A stretch of DNA of 64,000 nucleotides, taken from contig NC_010571.1 in NCBI RefSeq assembly GCF_000019965.1, positions 3,667,001-3,731,000 of the forward strand, given 5' to 3'. The translations under genes were made by a program, and so were the position numbers. This stretch comes from Opitutus terrae PB90-1. Lineage in GTDB: Bacteria; Verrucomicrobiota; Verrucomicrobiia; Opitutales; Opitutaceae. A model generated the notes under the pieces. The model ran no database searches. It was not told where the DNA came from and worked only from the letters and a program-made list of their open reading frames with translations. Positions 1-8,241 of this stretch are shown here, in pieces; position 1 is the first letter of the stretch; the number at the start of each line of letters is the position of its first letter.

Positions 1-290
1 TTCTGATCTCCCTTGCCGTAGGCATTGATCAACAGCGGCAGCACGCCGTCGACGGTTTGGTGGTCGCGCACGCCTTCGACATCGATCGCCGGGCCGTTGC
101 GCACCGTGAACGGCAGCAGGCGCAGCCCTTCGTGGCCGGTCGCGTCGGTGCTGACGATCCTGAGCACGTGCGCCCCATCGGCGAGCCGGCGCGTGTCCAG
201 CTCGAAGCTGACCGGCGCGGCGTATTCACCGATGGGTTCCGCCGCGTCGTCGAGGTACAGCCGGATGCGGGTTTTCGTTTCCATGATCAT
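1..290 (-). CDS. cbb3-cluster protein with Ig-like N-terminus, partial (C-terminus beyond window)
   Basis: Only the first 96 residues are present; the gene runs off the left edge. It starts MIMETKTRIR at 290 (an alternative start is the second Met, 284) and overlaps the stop of the small membrane protein upstream by ATGA, so it belongs to the cbb3 oxidase operon. The visible part is a beta-rich Ig-like segment with the phrase NGPAIDVEGVRD and no signal peptide or heme motif. From memory, similar proteins beside cbb3 oxidases in Bacteroidetes and Verrucomicrobia continue into a membrane segment and a cytochrome c domain, but that part cannot be seen here. The function is therefore an inference from position. 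Confidence 0.6.
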   Translation of the reverse strand, partial: MIMETKTRIRLYLDDAAEPIGEYAAPVSFELDTRRLADGAHVLRIVSTDATGHEGLRLLPFTVRNGPAIDVEGVRDHQTVDGVLPLLINAYGKGDQ

Positions 291-550
291 TCCTGTTCGA
301 GGATCGCGCGCTTGATGTGGTCGGCACCGCGTTCGCCGGGCCGCAGCAGGTATTTCAACGAGTAACCCAGCGTAACGCCTACCACGGCGACGGCGCAGAG
401 CACGATGACGTAGTCGAACGGACCCTGCGGTCCGCCGCCGTGGGTGAAGCGTTGCCAGATCGACGGCTGCTGGGCGCTGCAGACTTCGCAGGCGAAGGCG
501 ACGGTCCGCGAGAGCAGGAGCAGCGCGAGAAGATGGAGCAGGCGACTCAT
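287..550 (-). CDS. small cbb3-associated membrane protein with CxxC
   Basis: An 87-residue protein with a hydrophobic N-terminal segment (residues 1-20), then ACEVCSAQQPSIWQRFTHG with a CxxC pair, then a second membrane segment and a basic tail. It starts with ATG at 550, overlapping the stop of the CcoO-like gene (ATGA), which makes co-translation likely. A longer frame continues upstream but would lie inside the previous gene. Small CxxC-containing membrane proteins of this look recur beside cbb3 oxidases; the role (assembly, heme or copper handling, or a CcoQ-like function) is not known to me. The CxxC is not followed by His, so it is not a heme c site. Confidence 0.75.
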   Translation of the reverse strand: MSRLLHLLALLLLSRTVAFACEVCSAQQPSIWQRFTHGGGPQGPFDYVIVLCAVAVVGVTLGYSLKYLLRPGERGADHIKRAILEQE

Positions 551-1551
551 GGTTGAATCGACTGAAGCACGGCGTTCACTTGTTCCTGCGAGACCTCGGG
601 TGCCTGATTGCCCCAACTGGTCCGCTCGTGATTGATGATCGCGCGCACCTCGGCGGGCTTGAGTTTCGCGATCGTGCCGATCGGCGGCATCACGGCGAAG
701 CCTTCCGACACCCGGCCGTCATAGCCCTTCATCACGATGCCGATGAGTTTCGCCGGATCCTCGGCGAGCACGATCGAGCTGCCCTTCAGTGACGGAAAAG
801 CTCCCTTCAGGCCCTGGCCGTTCGGTTGGTGGCAGGCCTGGCAATGCGTCGCATAAAGCGCGGCGCCGTCCAGTTCGGTGGTGATCACGGCCGCGTCGCT
901 TGGACCCGTTGCCGAGGAATCGCGCTGGTAGAGAAACGCCGGCGCGGCAGTGCCGCCGGGCAACGCGGGTTGCTTCAGCGACTGGAGATACGCGACGAGT
1001 TGCAGCGCCTCGGGCCGGGCAACCACCGTCCCGGGACCGCGCTTGTACTCCTCTGGGACCGCGACGACCGTGTCGCCGGGCGCGGCCTGCTCGCGGTATT
1101 CAAACAACCACTCGTAGGCCGGCATGATCGACGCCGCGACGACGGCGCGCGGGTTGTAGAGATGGAGCAGATGCCAGGTGCTGCTGGGCTGCCGTTCCCC
1201 AATGCTGGTCAGGTCGGGACCCGTGCGCTCGGTGCCCATGAGGGTGGCGGTGTTGCGCCAAAGATCCATTCGGTCGATCCGGGCGTAGTCGGCCGCGATG
1301 CTGGGCCGACCGCCCCAGACCTGATCCATCGCGACGTTCCGGACCTGTTGGGTGTGGCAACTCACGCAGCCGTTGGCGACGAAGAGCCGTTTGCCCGCGA
1401 GCTCGTCGGCGGTCAGCGGCTGGCTGTCGGGCAGCGGGGCGTTGTTGGCCTGATTGTCGAGCGCGGGGAAGATGGCGATGAGGGAGGTGAGAACGGCGAA
1501 CATGCCGAACGCCGAACCGAACAGGAGCCGGTGATCGTCGTGCAGGCTCAT
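547..1551 (-). CDS. ccoO: cbb3 cytochrome c oxidase subunit II fused to an extra cytochrome c domain
   Basis: 334 residues. An N-terminal membrane anchor (about 10-32) is followed by a FixO/CcoO-type cytochrome c domain with heme site CVSCH at 62-66 and the CcoO phrase HTQQVRN. A second cytochrome c domain has CQACH at 237-241, with a likely distal Met in AVMPPIGT near 288. Classical CcoO is a mono-heme protein of about 200-240 residues and CcoP is separate; this protein seems to carry both functions, passing electrons from soluble donors to the CcoN active site in the periplasm. It begins four bases before the ccoN stop (ATGA overlap), so the two are translationally coupled. Confidence 0.9.
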   Translation of the reverse strand: MSLHDDHRLLFGSAFGMFAVLTSLIAIFPALDNQANNAPLPDSQPLTADELAGKRLFVANGCVSCHTQQVRNVAMDQVWGGRPSIAADYARIDRMDLWRNTATLMGTERTGPDLTSIGERQPSSTWHLLHLYNPRAVVAASIMPAYEWLFEYREQAAPGDTVVAVPEEYKRGPGTVVARPEALQLVAYLQSLKQPALPGGTAAPAFLYQRDSSATGPSDAAVITTELDGAALYATHCQACHQPNGQGLKGAFPSLKGSSIVLAEDPAKLIGIVMKGYDGRVSEGFAVMPPIGTIAKLKPAEVRAIINHERTSWGNQAPEVSQEQVNAVLQSIQP

Positions 1552-3266
1552 GCCGTCACCTCCGCGGGGAATGGATCGCGAGGAGAGCGGGCCGCGGTGG
1601 ACGCGACCGCGCGCGGACCCGCGATCATGCGATAGAGGTTATAGGCGAACACCCAGTGCGAGATCCACATGAGCGTCCCGCCGATCGCGCGCCACAGCCA
1701 GTAGGGCGCCATGAGCACAACGCTGTCGATGAACGGCTTTCCCTCCAGCCACGCGAGGCCGCGCAGGGTCCCGCCGATCATCAGCGGCACCGTGTAGAAC
1801 AGCAGTCCCAGCAGCGCCATCCAGAAATGCGCCCCGACCGTGGCCTGCGGCGGTTCGCGACCCGTCAGCCGCGGCACCGTCGCGTAGATACAGCCCCACA
1901 GCAGGAACGTGATGATGCCGTACATTGTGAGGTGCGAGTGCGCGACCGTGAAGTCGGTGAAGTGCCAGAACAGATTGGTCGACCGGAACGCTTCCGCGGT
2001 GCCTTGCATCGAGCCGGTGAAGTAGAAGACGACCCCGACGAGAAAGAAGGGCAGGGTGTAGCTGCTGCCGATCCGGTGAAAGCTGCCGCGGAACGTGAGC
2101 AGGAAGTTCGCAGTACCCGCCACCACCGGGATCACCATCCCGACGCTGGCCACGATCGCGACGGTCTGCAGTGACCACGGAATCGAGCTGAATACGAAGT
2201 GGTGCGTGCCGATCAGCGTGTAGAAGAGGATCTGTGTCCAGAATGCCAGGATACCGAGACTGTAGGAGAAGATCGGCGTGTTGAGCTGCTGCGGCAGGAA
2301 ATAATACGTGAGCCCCAGCAGGAACATCATGAACCACATGCCGACGCCTTGGTGCATGTAGTAGCCCTGGATGATCGTCTCGCCGAGCCCGCGCTGCCAG
2401 AAGGGCGTGTACGCGACGACGACGATGACCGCGACGAACATCACCGCGGCGACGATGTACCAGCTCGAGATGTAGATCTCGCGGCTGCGCCGCTGGGCGA
2501 TCGTGCCGATCAGATTGGTCAACGCGAGCAGGATGCCCGCGGCGAAGAGCGCCATCACCGGCCAGATGTACTCGCGATATTCGCCGCCCCCATTGTTCAC
2601 CCCGGCCATCAACGCCACGCTGCCGAGGATCACGGCCGCATTGATTAACCCGAGTGACCACCAGCCGCGGCGCAGGCTTTTCAGCGGGGCGTTGCTCACG
2701 ACGCTGGTGACGTAGAAGCCCAGGCCCGCCATCGCCAGCGAGGCCCAGCCCCAGAATACGGCGTTGGTGTGGACCGGCCGCAGGCGACCGAAACTCAACC
2801 AGCTGACCCGATCCACGTCCGGTGCCACGAATTTGATCCCCAAATACTCGCCAACGGTGGTGCCGAAAAGCAGCCAGAATGTCGCCGTGCCGAGATACCA
2901 GAGCAGCAGGCGCGCGAGACCCGGATCGAGGCCGGGCCGCGACACGGCTTTCTGCTTCGCGGGCACGAAGCGCACCGTTCCCGCCTCATCGACGTTGCTG
3001 ATCACCCCGTGGCCATTCGTGCTCGTGCTGGGCTCGTTCACTGCCGCCTCGAACAGCGGGTCGCGCCCGGCGACGGCGACGCTCACCGGCCCGGCGCTTC
3101 GGCGAGGGCCGGCCCAGCGGCGGAATTTCTGTCCCAGCAGTGCCAGGGTGACGAGCACGGGAATCGCCAGCAGCACTCCCGTGATGATAACGCCGGGTTC
3201 ACTCCAGGCGCCAGGGGCGATCGTGGCGGGGAAGACGCTTCCGAGCAGGGCGGAGACCAAGACCAT
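1548..3266 (-). CDS. ccoN: cbb3-type cytochrome c oxidase subunit I
   Basis: 572 residues from the chosen ATG at 3266; an upstream TTG (3404) would run through the promoter and the FNR box, so it is rejected. Family ligands are visible: low-spin heme His in RPVHTNAVFWG (166), the CuB His in YYMHQGVG (305), the CuB His pair in GTHHF (355-356), and the heme His residues in AHSHLTMYG (443, 445). About 12 core membrane helices are evident, preceded by an extra N-terminal helix and a charged linker of about 100 residues that ordinary CcoN lacks. This is the catalytic subunit reducing oxygen to water with proton pumping at low oxygen. It is divergent from the MarR gene, with an FNR-type box in between. 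Confidence 0.96.
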   Translation of the reverse strand: MVLVSALLGSVFPATIAPGAWSEPGVIITGVLLAIPVLVTLALLGQKFRRWAGPRRSAGPVSVAVAGRDPLFEAAVNEPSTSTNGHGVISNVDEAGTVRFVPAKQKAVSRPGLDPGLARLLLWYLGTATFWLLFGTTVGEYLGIKFVAPDVDRVSWLSFGRLRPVHTNAVFWGWASLAMAGLGFYVTSVVSNAPLKSLRRGWWSLGLINAAVILGSVALMAGVNNGGGEYREYIWPVMALFAAGILLALTNLIGTIAQRRSREIYISSWYIVAAVMFVAVIVVVAYTPFWQRGLGETIIQGYYMHQGVGMWFMMFLLGLTYYFLPQQLNTPIFSYSLGILAFWTQILFYTLIGTHHFVFSSIPWSLQTVAIVASVGMVIPVVAGTANFLLTFRGSFHRIGSSYTLPFFLVGVVFYFTGSMQGTAEAFRSTNLFWHFTDFTVAHSHLTMYGIITFLLWGCIYATVPRLTGREPPQATVGAHFWMALLGLLFYTVPLMIGGTLRGLAWLEGKPFIDSVVLMAPYWLWRAIGGTLMWISHWVFAYNLYRMIAGPRAVASTAARSPRDPFPAEVTA

Positions 3267-3302
3267 GATGGAGCACGTTAGCCGCCGGTCGCCGGCGGAG
3301 GC

Positions 3303-3316
3303 TTGATCTGGATCAA
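3303..3316. promoter_or_regulatory. FNR/ANR-type box upstream of ccoN
   Basis: TTGAT-CTGG-ATCAA is a perfect match to the Crp/Fnr-family consensus TTGAT-N4-ATCAA. It lies 37 bp upstream of the ccoN start codon, a position compatible with activation at low oxygen. No fnr gene is in the window. Confidence 0.8.
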
Positions 3317-3343
3317 TCTTGGCCGGATATGACGCGCGATTTA

Positions 3344-3360
3344 TATCGTAAAACGAGATA
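3344..3360. promoter_or_regulatory. palindromic operator candidate upstream of the MarR gene
   Basis: TATCGT-AAA-ACGAgATA: the core TCGT-AAA-ACGA is perfectly inverted. It lies 48 bp before the MarR start. A nearly identical site (9744-9758) overlaps the start of the Cys/Met PLP gene. Autoregulation by the MarR protein is an inference. Confidence 0.5.
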
Positions 3361-3407
3361 ATCAGGCTTGCGCGCCGGCGGCCGATGCCTTCTGCTGACG
3401 CCAACGC

Positions 3408-3878
3408 ATGGCTGCGAAGGACCAGCCGCTCGGCAAAAAGGATTACGAGACGCTAGCGGAGTTTCGCTACGCCCTGAGAAAATTCCTTGGCTTCAGCGAA
3501 GAGGCTGCGAGCCGGCATGGCGTGACGCCCCAGCAGTATCAGGCGCTGCTGGCGATCGAAGGTTTTCCCGGCCGCAATTGGGTCACCATTGGCGAGCTCG
3601 CCGAGCAGATGCGGATCGCGCATCACAGTGCGGTCGGACTGGTCGACCGGATGGAAGCCCTCCGGCTCGTGCGACGCGTCACCGCGAAGGAAGACCGCCG
3701 CCGCGTGCAGGTGCTCCTGACGGCCAAGGGTCTGAAACTGCTGGAGAAGCTCTATCGCGTGCATCGCGGCGAATTGCGTTCGACCGGCGCGAAACTGGCA
3801 GCGCTTTTGCGGAAGGCGGCCGTGAAGATCCCGCGCCGCGCCGCGGCGACCGGTGGGACGCCCGAGGAGGCGGAGTAG
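3408..3878 (+). CDS. MarR family transcriptional regulator
   Basis: 156 residues, the usual MarR length. The winged-helix core is clear: WVTIGELAEQMRIAHHSAVGLVDRM is the recognition-helix region and LVRRVTAKEDRRRVQVLLTAKG is the beta-wing with the conserved D-R-R motif. The C-terminus is basic and then acidic (TGGTPEEAE). The gene is divergent from ccoN. A palindrome (TATCGTAAAACGA) just upstream suggests it may bind its own promoter, and a matching site at the PLP gene near 9750 suggests a second target. The ligand cannot be read from the sequence. Confidence 0.9.
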   Translation: MAAKDQPLGKKDYETLAEFRYALRKFLGFSEEAASRHGVTPQQYQALLAIEGFPGRNWVTIGELAEQMRIAHHSAVGLVDRMEALRLVRRVTAKEDRRRVQVLLTAKGLKLLEKLYRVHRGELRSTGAKLAALLRKAAVKIPRRAAATGGTPEEAE

Positions 3879-3914
3879 GCGCTTTCGAGAACTTGTCACT
3901 GTGGCCGGTTGTTC

Positions 3915-3998
3915 TGTAGGGCCGGTGCTCGCCGCCGGCCGGGAACGGATTTGGCACGCGAATGTAGTTTCCGACTGCCGGCGAGTGGCAGCCCTACA
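3915..3998. repeat. imperfect inverted-repeat element with TGTAGGGC ends
   Basis: The left arm has TGTAGGGC (3915-3922) and CTCGCCG (3928-3934). The right arm has CGGCGAG (3979-3985) and GCCCTACA (3991-3998). The arms pair except for a 5-base bubble, with about 44 nt between. The ends resemble the larger element at 9523-9655, so this is probably a member of a dispersed intergenic palindrome family. The rest of 3879-4175 holds a terminator candidate and an FNR box. Confidence 0.6.
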
Positions 3999-4018
3999 AA
4001 CGCTCTGCGGGCGTTTTT
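3998..4018 (+). terminator. candidate intrinsic terminator after the MarR gene
   Basis: AAACGC (3998-4003), loop TCTGCGG, GCGTTT (4011-4016), with the T run extending to 4018. It is a short stem followed by five Ts in total, about 120 bp past the MarR stop. Confidence 0.45.
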
Positions 4019-4109
4019 GGATCGCCTCGCGTTGGCGGGCAGCGAGCGCAGATCGGAGGCGACCGACTGCGGCGCCATTGCGCGGGGAGCGGCGCTGCCG
4101 CGGCGCCAC

Positions 4110-4123
4110 TTGATCCAGATCAA
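4110..4123. promoter_or_regulatory. FNR/ANR-type box upstream of ndh
   Basis: TTGAT-CCAG-ATCAA is a perfect consensus Crp/Fnr-family site 52 bp upstream of the NDH-2 start codon. It matches the box before ccoN, suggesting both ends of the respiratory chain respond to the same oxygen regulator. Confidence 0.78.
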
Positions 4124-4175
4124 CTGCACCGGCGATCGTCGTTCGCCGATTCGATCGGGTTCGGTAGAGTGAGCC

Positions 4176-5561
4176 ATGAAGGAAGCAACGCTTCAACCGG
4201 CGGTGGCGGCGAAAACGACGGACCTCGGCGGCGGTCCACGGCAGCCCAGGGTGGTGGTGCTCGGAGCTGGCTTCGGCGGCCTCGCTTTTGTGCGCAACTT
4301 TCCGCGCGACCTCGCGCAGATCACGATCGTTGATCGAGCCAACTACCACTTGTTTCAACCGCTGCTGTATCAGGTCGCCGCGGCCGGTCTCGCGGTGCCG
4401 GACATTGCGCAGCCGGTGCGATCGATCATGGCGCAGCGGCAGGACGTGACCGTGCTGATGGATGAGGTGCGGGGGATCGATGTATCACGGCGACGAGTAG
4501 TGCTGCACGCGACTGAGCTCGACTACGACTATCTGGTCGTGGCGCTCGGCGGTCACACCAGCTATCACGGCCACCCCGAGTGGGCCGACCACGCGCCCGG
4601 CTTGAAATCGATCGGCGATGCGCTGCGCATTCGGCGGCAGGTGCTGCAGGCCCTGGAGCGAGCCGAGCTGAGCAACGACCCCGACGAGCGACGCCGTTTG
4701 ACGACGGTGGTCGTGGTAGGCGGAGGACCGACCGGAGTTGAGCTGGCCGGAGCGTTCGCAGAACTGCACCGGCATCTGCTGGCGAGTGAATTTCGGCGGC
4801 TCACAAGCGAGTCCAGCCGCGTGCTGTTGATCGAGAACGGACCACGTCTGTTGCCGGGTTTCTCGACCACGCTTTCGGCGAAAGCGCAGAGGCAATTGGA
4901 GAGCCTCGGAGTCGAAGTGCGGCTCGGCACGCGCGTCCACGACATCGGACCCGAAGAAGTCGTGTTGGCCGATGAGCGAATCGGTGCGGCGACCATCGTC
5001 TGGGCGGCGGGCGTGGCCGCAAGTTCGTTGGGCGCCGGGCTCGGCGCACCGCTGGACCGCACGGGTCGCGTCCGGGTGCAGTCGGATCTGAGCATCGCCG
5101 GCCGGCCCGAAGTCTTTGTGGTGGGCGACCTCGCCGTCGCCATTGATGACAATGGCGAGCCGGTACCCGGCGTGAGCCCGGCCGCGATCCAAATGGGAGC
5201 ACACGTGGCGCGAACCATCACCGCTGAAATGCACAGCGGCGAGGCTGCGCCCGCGTCCACCCGCGAGCCGTTCCGCTATCGGGACAAAGGCGCCATGGCG
5301 ACGATCGGGCGGTCGCGGGCCGTGGCGCGGATCCGCCAATGGGAGTTTAGTGGGGCCGCCGCGTGGCTGCTGTGGCTCTGCGTGCATCTCCTGTTTCTGA
5401 TTGGATTCCGGAACAAGATAGCGGTTCTCATCCAGTGGGTTTATTCGTATGTGACCTACCGGCCGGGCGCGCGGGTGATTCACTCCGCGCCGTCGCTCCC
5501 GCCGCCACTAGGGCGAGTGATCGGCGGTGCTTCGGTCCGCTCGGTGCCAACGCCGCCATGA
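4176..5561 (+). CDS. ndh: type II NADH:quinone oxidoreductase (NDH-2)
   Basis: 461 residues, typical for NDH-2. It has two Rossmann glycine motifs: GAGFGG (30-35) for FAD and GGGPTG (182-187) for NADH. The quinone-site motif FQPLLYQVA (60-68) and the second FAD motif (VFVVGDLA, about 315) are present. The C-terminus carries a hydrophobic/amphipathic stretch (WLLWLCVHLLFLIGFRNK) typical of the membrane anchor. The enzyme oxidises NADH and reduces quinone without pumping protons. An FNR box lies upstream, and the next gene overlaps its stop by ATGA. Confidence 0.94.
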   Translation: MKEATLQPAVAAKTTDLGGGPRQPRVVVLGAGFGGLAFVRNFPRDLAQITIVDRANYHLFQPLLYQVAAAGLAVPDIAQPVRSIMAQRQDVTVLMDEVRGIDVSRRRVVLHATELDYDYLVVALGGHTSYHGHPEWADHAPGLKSIGDALRIRRQVLQALERAELSNDPDERRRLTTVVVVGGGPTGVELAGAFAELHRHLLASEFRRLTSESSRVLLIENGPRLLPGFSTTLSAKAQRQLESLGVEVRLGTRVHDIGPEEVVLADERIGAATIVWAAGVAASSLGAGLGAPLDRTGRVRVQSDLSIAGRPEVFVVGDLAVAIDDNGEPVPGVSPAAIQMGAHVARTITAEMHSGEAAPASTREPFRYRDKGAMATIGRSRAVARIRQWEFSGAAAWLLWLCVHLLFLIGFRNKIAVLIQWVYSYVTYRPGARVIHSAPSLPPPLGRVIGGASVRSVPTPP

Positions 5562-7372
5562 CTGCGGCCGACTCCGAGCCAGCGGAGATGATTCTCGGTT
5601 TGGCCGCCGCCACGGGAATCGCGCGTGGCCAGGCCGTGATCTGCCACTGCGGCGACAACGTGGCGGTGCCGCGCCGTCTGCTCGGCGAGGATGAGGTGCC
5701 GGGGGAGTTACAACGTTTCGAAACGGCGTTGCGCGAAACCGAAGGGCATCTGCGCACGATGGAAACGGAAGTTCGCGCCAGGTGCGGGGCCGCCGACGCG
5801 GCGGTGTTCGATGCGCAAATTCAGATGCTGCGCGATCCGTTGCTGCGCCACGAGGTCATCGGCCGCTGCACCAAGGGCAAGCTCAACGTCGAGGCGGCCC
5901 TGAGCGATGCGGTCGACGAGTTGATGGCGGCTTTTCGGGCCATCGACGATCCCGTCTTTCGCGAACGCGCCGCGGACGTGCAGGACGTCGGTCGGCGACT
6001 GCTCAACCGGTTGCTCGCGCGCGAGGACACCGACGTGCGCTCATTGCCCGCCGGGAGCGTGGTCGTGGCGCGCGAACTCCTGCCGTCGCTCGCGGCGGGG
6101 CTGGGGCCGAATCGGATTCGCGCCTTGGTGGCGGAGCGCGGCGGCACGACCGCCCACGCCGTGATCCTCGCGCGCTCGCTTGGGATCCCGACAGTCATTC
6201 ACGCGGATGGCGCGACGACGAAGATCCGGCCGCATGATCCCGTGATCGTGGACGGAGTCGCGGGCCGCGTGTTTGTCCGACCCTCTGAGAGCGTTTCCCG
6301 CGAATACGAACGGCTGCAGGCGAGCCTTGCGAACCGGGACCAGGCGCTGCGGGAACTCGTGACGCTGCCGACGGTGACGCAGGACGGCGTGGCGATCGGC
6401 TTGAGCGCGAACGTCGGCAACGTGGCGGATGCCGCGGCGGCGGCCCGGGCGCACGCCGACGGTGTCGGGCTGTATCGGACCGAGTTCGCTTTCCTCGTCA
6501 ATGCAGGTTTCCCGACGGAGGAGGAGCAGTTTCAAATCTATCGTTCCGCGGCAGCGCAGTTGAAAGGGCGGGAGATGGTGCTCCGCGTGCTGGACCTGGG
6601 CAGTGACAAGCTGCTGCCGTATTTTCCGTTGCCGATCGAAGCGAATCCCTCGCTGGGCCGGCGGGGCACGCGGCTGTTGATGAGACATCCGGAAATCCTG
6701 CGCACGCAGTTGCGAGCCGCGCTGCGAGTGAGCGCGACTCACGCGCTCTCATTGTTGTTCCCGATGATCGGAGGTTTGGACGAATTTCTCGCCGCGCGCC
6801 AAGCGGTGGAGGACGCGAAGGCCGCACTGCGCGCCACCGGACAGCCGTTCGATCCGGCGATCCGCGTGGGCGCAATGATCGAAACGCCCGCGGCGGCGAT
6901 CACCGCGCGCGCGCTCGTTTGGGCGGCGGACTTTCTCAGCGTGGGCACGAACGATCTCGTGCAGTATCTGCTTACGACCGACCGGACGAGCAGCGAGATG
7001 GCGGGATACTACGAGCCGCTGCATCCGGCGGTGCTGCAGGTGTTGAAACACATCATCGAGGCTGCCACCGCCGAAGCGAAGCCCGTCTCGCTGTGCGGCG
7101 AGATTGCGGGGAATCCCGCTTACACCGAGTTGCTGCTCGGCCTGGGAGTCCGATCGCTCAGCGTCGCGCCAACCGAACTCCTGGAAATCAGACGCGTCGT
7201 GCGAACGCTCGACTCACGCGAGGCCAGCAGGCTGGCCGAACGCGCGCTGGCCGCCGGCACGATTGCGGAGGTCAAAACCATCGTGGCGGCAAAACGCGTG
7301 CCGAACGATGAAGCGACTTTCCAGCGTCGCGCGCTCCAGCGCTGGCGCTGGGAGGGAGGCGCGGGGCCGTGA
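5558..7372 (+). CDS. ptsI: phosphoenolpyruvate-protein phosphotransferase (PTS enzyme I type)
   Basis: 604 residues from ATG 5558, which overlaps the ndh stop; an earlier in-frame Met at 5363 lies inside ndh and is rejected. The EI landmarks are all seen: phosphorylated His200 in GGTTAHAVILAR, the PEP-binding phrases GLYRTEFAFL, LRVLDLGSDKLLPYF and NPSLGRRG, the signature DFLSVGTNDLVQYLL, and the catalytic Cys in SLCGE. The protein transfers phosphate from PEP to an HPr-type carrier. No HPr, EII or GAF domain is visible nearby, so it may be regulatory rather than for sugar uptake. The coupling to ndh is unusual; separate ptsP- or ptsA-like naming is possible. Confidence 0.88.
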   Translation: MTAADSEPAEMILGLAAATGIARGQAVICHCGDNVAVPRRLLGEDEVPGELQRFETALRETEGHLRTMETEVRARCGAADAAVFDAQIQMLRDPLLRHEVIGRCTKGKLNVEAALSDAVDELMAAFRAIDDPVFRERAADVQDVGRRLLNRLLAREDTDVRSLPAGSVVVARELLPSLAAGLGPNRIRALVAERGGTTAHAVILARSLGIPTVIHADGATTKIRPHDPVIVDGVAGRVFVRPSESVSREYERLQASLANRDQALRELVTLPTVTQDGVAIGLSANVGNVADAAAAARAHADGVGLYRTEFAFLVNAGFPTEEEQFQIYRSAAAQLKGREMVLRVLDLGSDKLLPYFPLPIEANPSLGRRGTRLLMRHPEILRTQLRAALRVSATHALSLLFPMIGGLDEFLAARQAVEDAKAALRATGQPFDPAIRVGAMIETPAAAITARALVWAADFLSVGTNDLVQYLLTTDRTSSEMAGYYEPLHPAVLQVLKHIIEAATAEAKPVSLCGEIAGNPAYTELLLGLGVRSLSVAPTELLEIRRVVRTLDSREASRLAERALAAGTIAEVKTIVAAKRVPNDEATFQRRALQRWRWEGGAGP

Positions 7373-7385
7373 GCGCGCGGACCGC

Positions 7386-8228
7386 TCACGCCACGCGAGA
7401 TCTGGCGATCCGCGTCGCTCGGTCGGACCGGGCCGGCGTGGCGGACCCGAGCCACCACGCGACAACGCCGAAATACGCGACGTAGGCGAAGACCATGCTC
7501 AACGTAGGCGTGCTCGTGTACCCGAACAGGCTGCCCAGCAGCGAACCGAGCGGCGATTCGTCGCTCAGCCACGCGCGGGTGTTCCAGATTGGCGTGTCGC
7601 CGGCGGAAATCCATCCGGCTTCGTTGAACTCATGCACGCCTTTCGCGAGCAAGCCCGCCGCGACAAACGCCAGCAACACCGAGGTCGCCTGGAAGAAACG
7701 GCGCGGGCTGAGCGACGTCGTGGACGAGAAGACCAGCGTGCCGAGCAAACCCGCGCCGAGCAGGCCGAGCAGCGCGCCCGCGACGGTGCGGGTACCGCTC
7801 GTGTTGAACGCCGCCGCGGTGAGGAACAGCGCCAGCTCGACGCCCTCGCGAAAGACCGCGACGAAGGTCAACGCAAACACGCCGCGCGCCCCAGGAGAGG
7901 CGACCGCGTTGCCGACACCGGCGTGGAGGGCGTCGCGCAGGTGGCGCGATTGGCGGCCCACCCAGAAGAGCATCCACGTGAGCAGCGCCGCCGCGATGAG
8001 CAGCAAACTGCCTTCGAAAATCTCCTCGGCCGCGCCTTCGAGGCTCCAACCGAGCCATTGCAGCAGCAGGGCGACGACGATGCTGAGTGCACCGGCGGTT
8101 GCGGCGCCACGCCAAACCAAACGAAAGCAGTCGCGACGACCGACCCGACGCAAGGCACCGAGTACGATCGCGACGATCAGCGCCGCCTCCAAACCTTCGC
8201 GCAGGGCGAGAAAAAAACTGGCGAGCAT
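7386..8228 (-). CDS. efeU: FTR1/EfeU family high-affinity iron permease
   Basis: 280 residues from ATG 8228; the longer frame adds 12 residues overlapping the ferredoxin region. Two REGxE iron-translocation motifs are present: REGLE (10-14) and REGVE (127-131). About seven membrane helices are apparent. The family imports iron across the inner membrane. It follows the ferredoxin gene by 13 bp on the same strand, so the two are probably one operon. No EfeO or EfeB gene is beside it, so the partner oxidising or delivering iron is not known. Confidence 0.9.
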   Translation of the reverse strand: MLASFFLALREGLEAALIVAIVLGALRRVGRRDCFRLVWRGAATAGALSIVVALLLQWLGWSLEGAAEEIFEGSLLLIAAALLTWMLFWVGRQSRHLRDALHAGVGNAVASPGARGVFALTFVAVFREGVELALFLTAAAFNTSGTRTVAGALLGLLGAGLLGTLVFSSTTSLSPRRFFQATSVLLAFVAAGLLAKGVHEFNEAGWISAGDTPIWNTRAWLSDESPLGSLLGSLFGYTSTPTLSMVFAYVAYFGVVAWWLGSATPARSDRATRIARSRVA

Positions 8229-8241
8229 GGTGTATCTCGAA

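Noticed and set aside
1548-3404. ccoN start at the upstream TTG
   Set aside because: The added 46 codons would cover the FNR box and marR-side promoter; ATG 3266 is preferred.
5363-5557. N-terminal extension of the EI gene
   Set aside because: The added codons are within ndh and read as shadow sequence; ATG 5558 with ATGA overlap is preferred.
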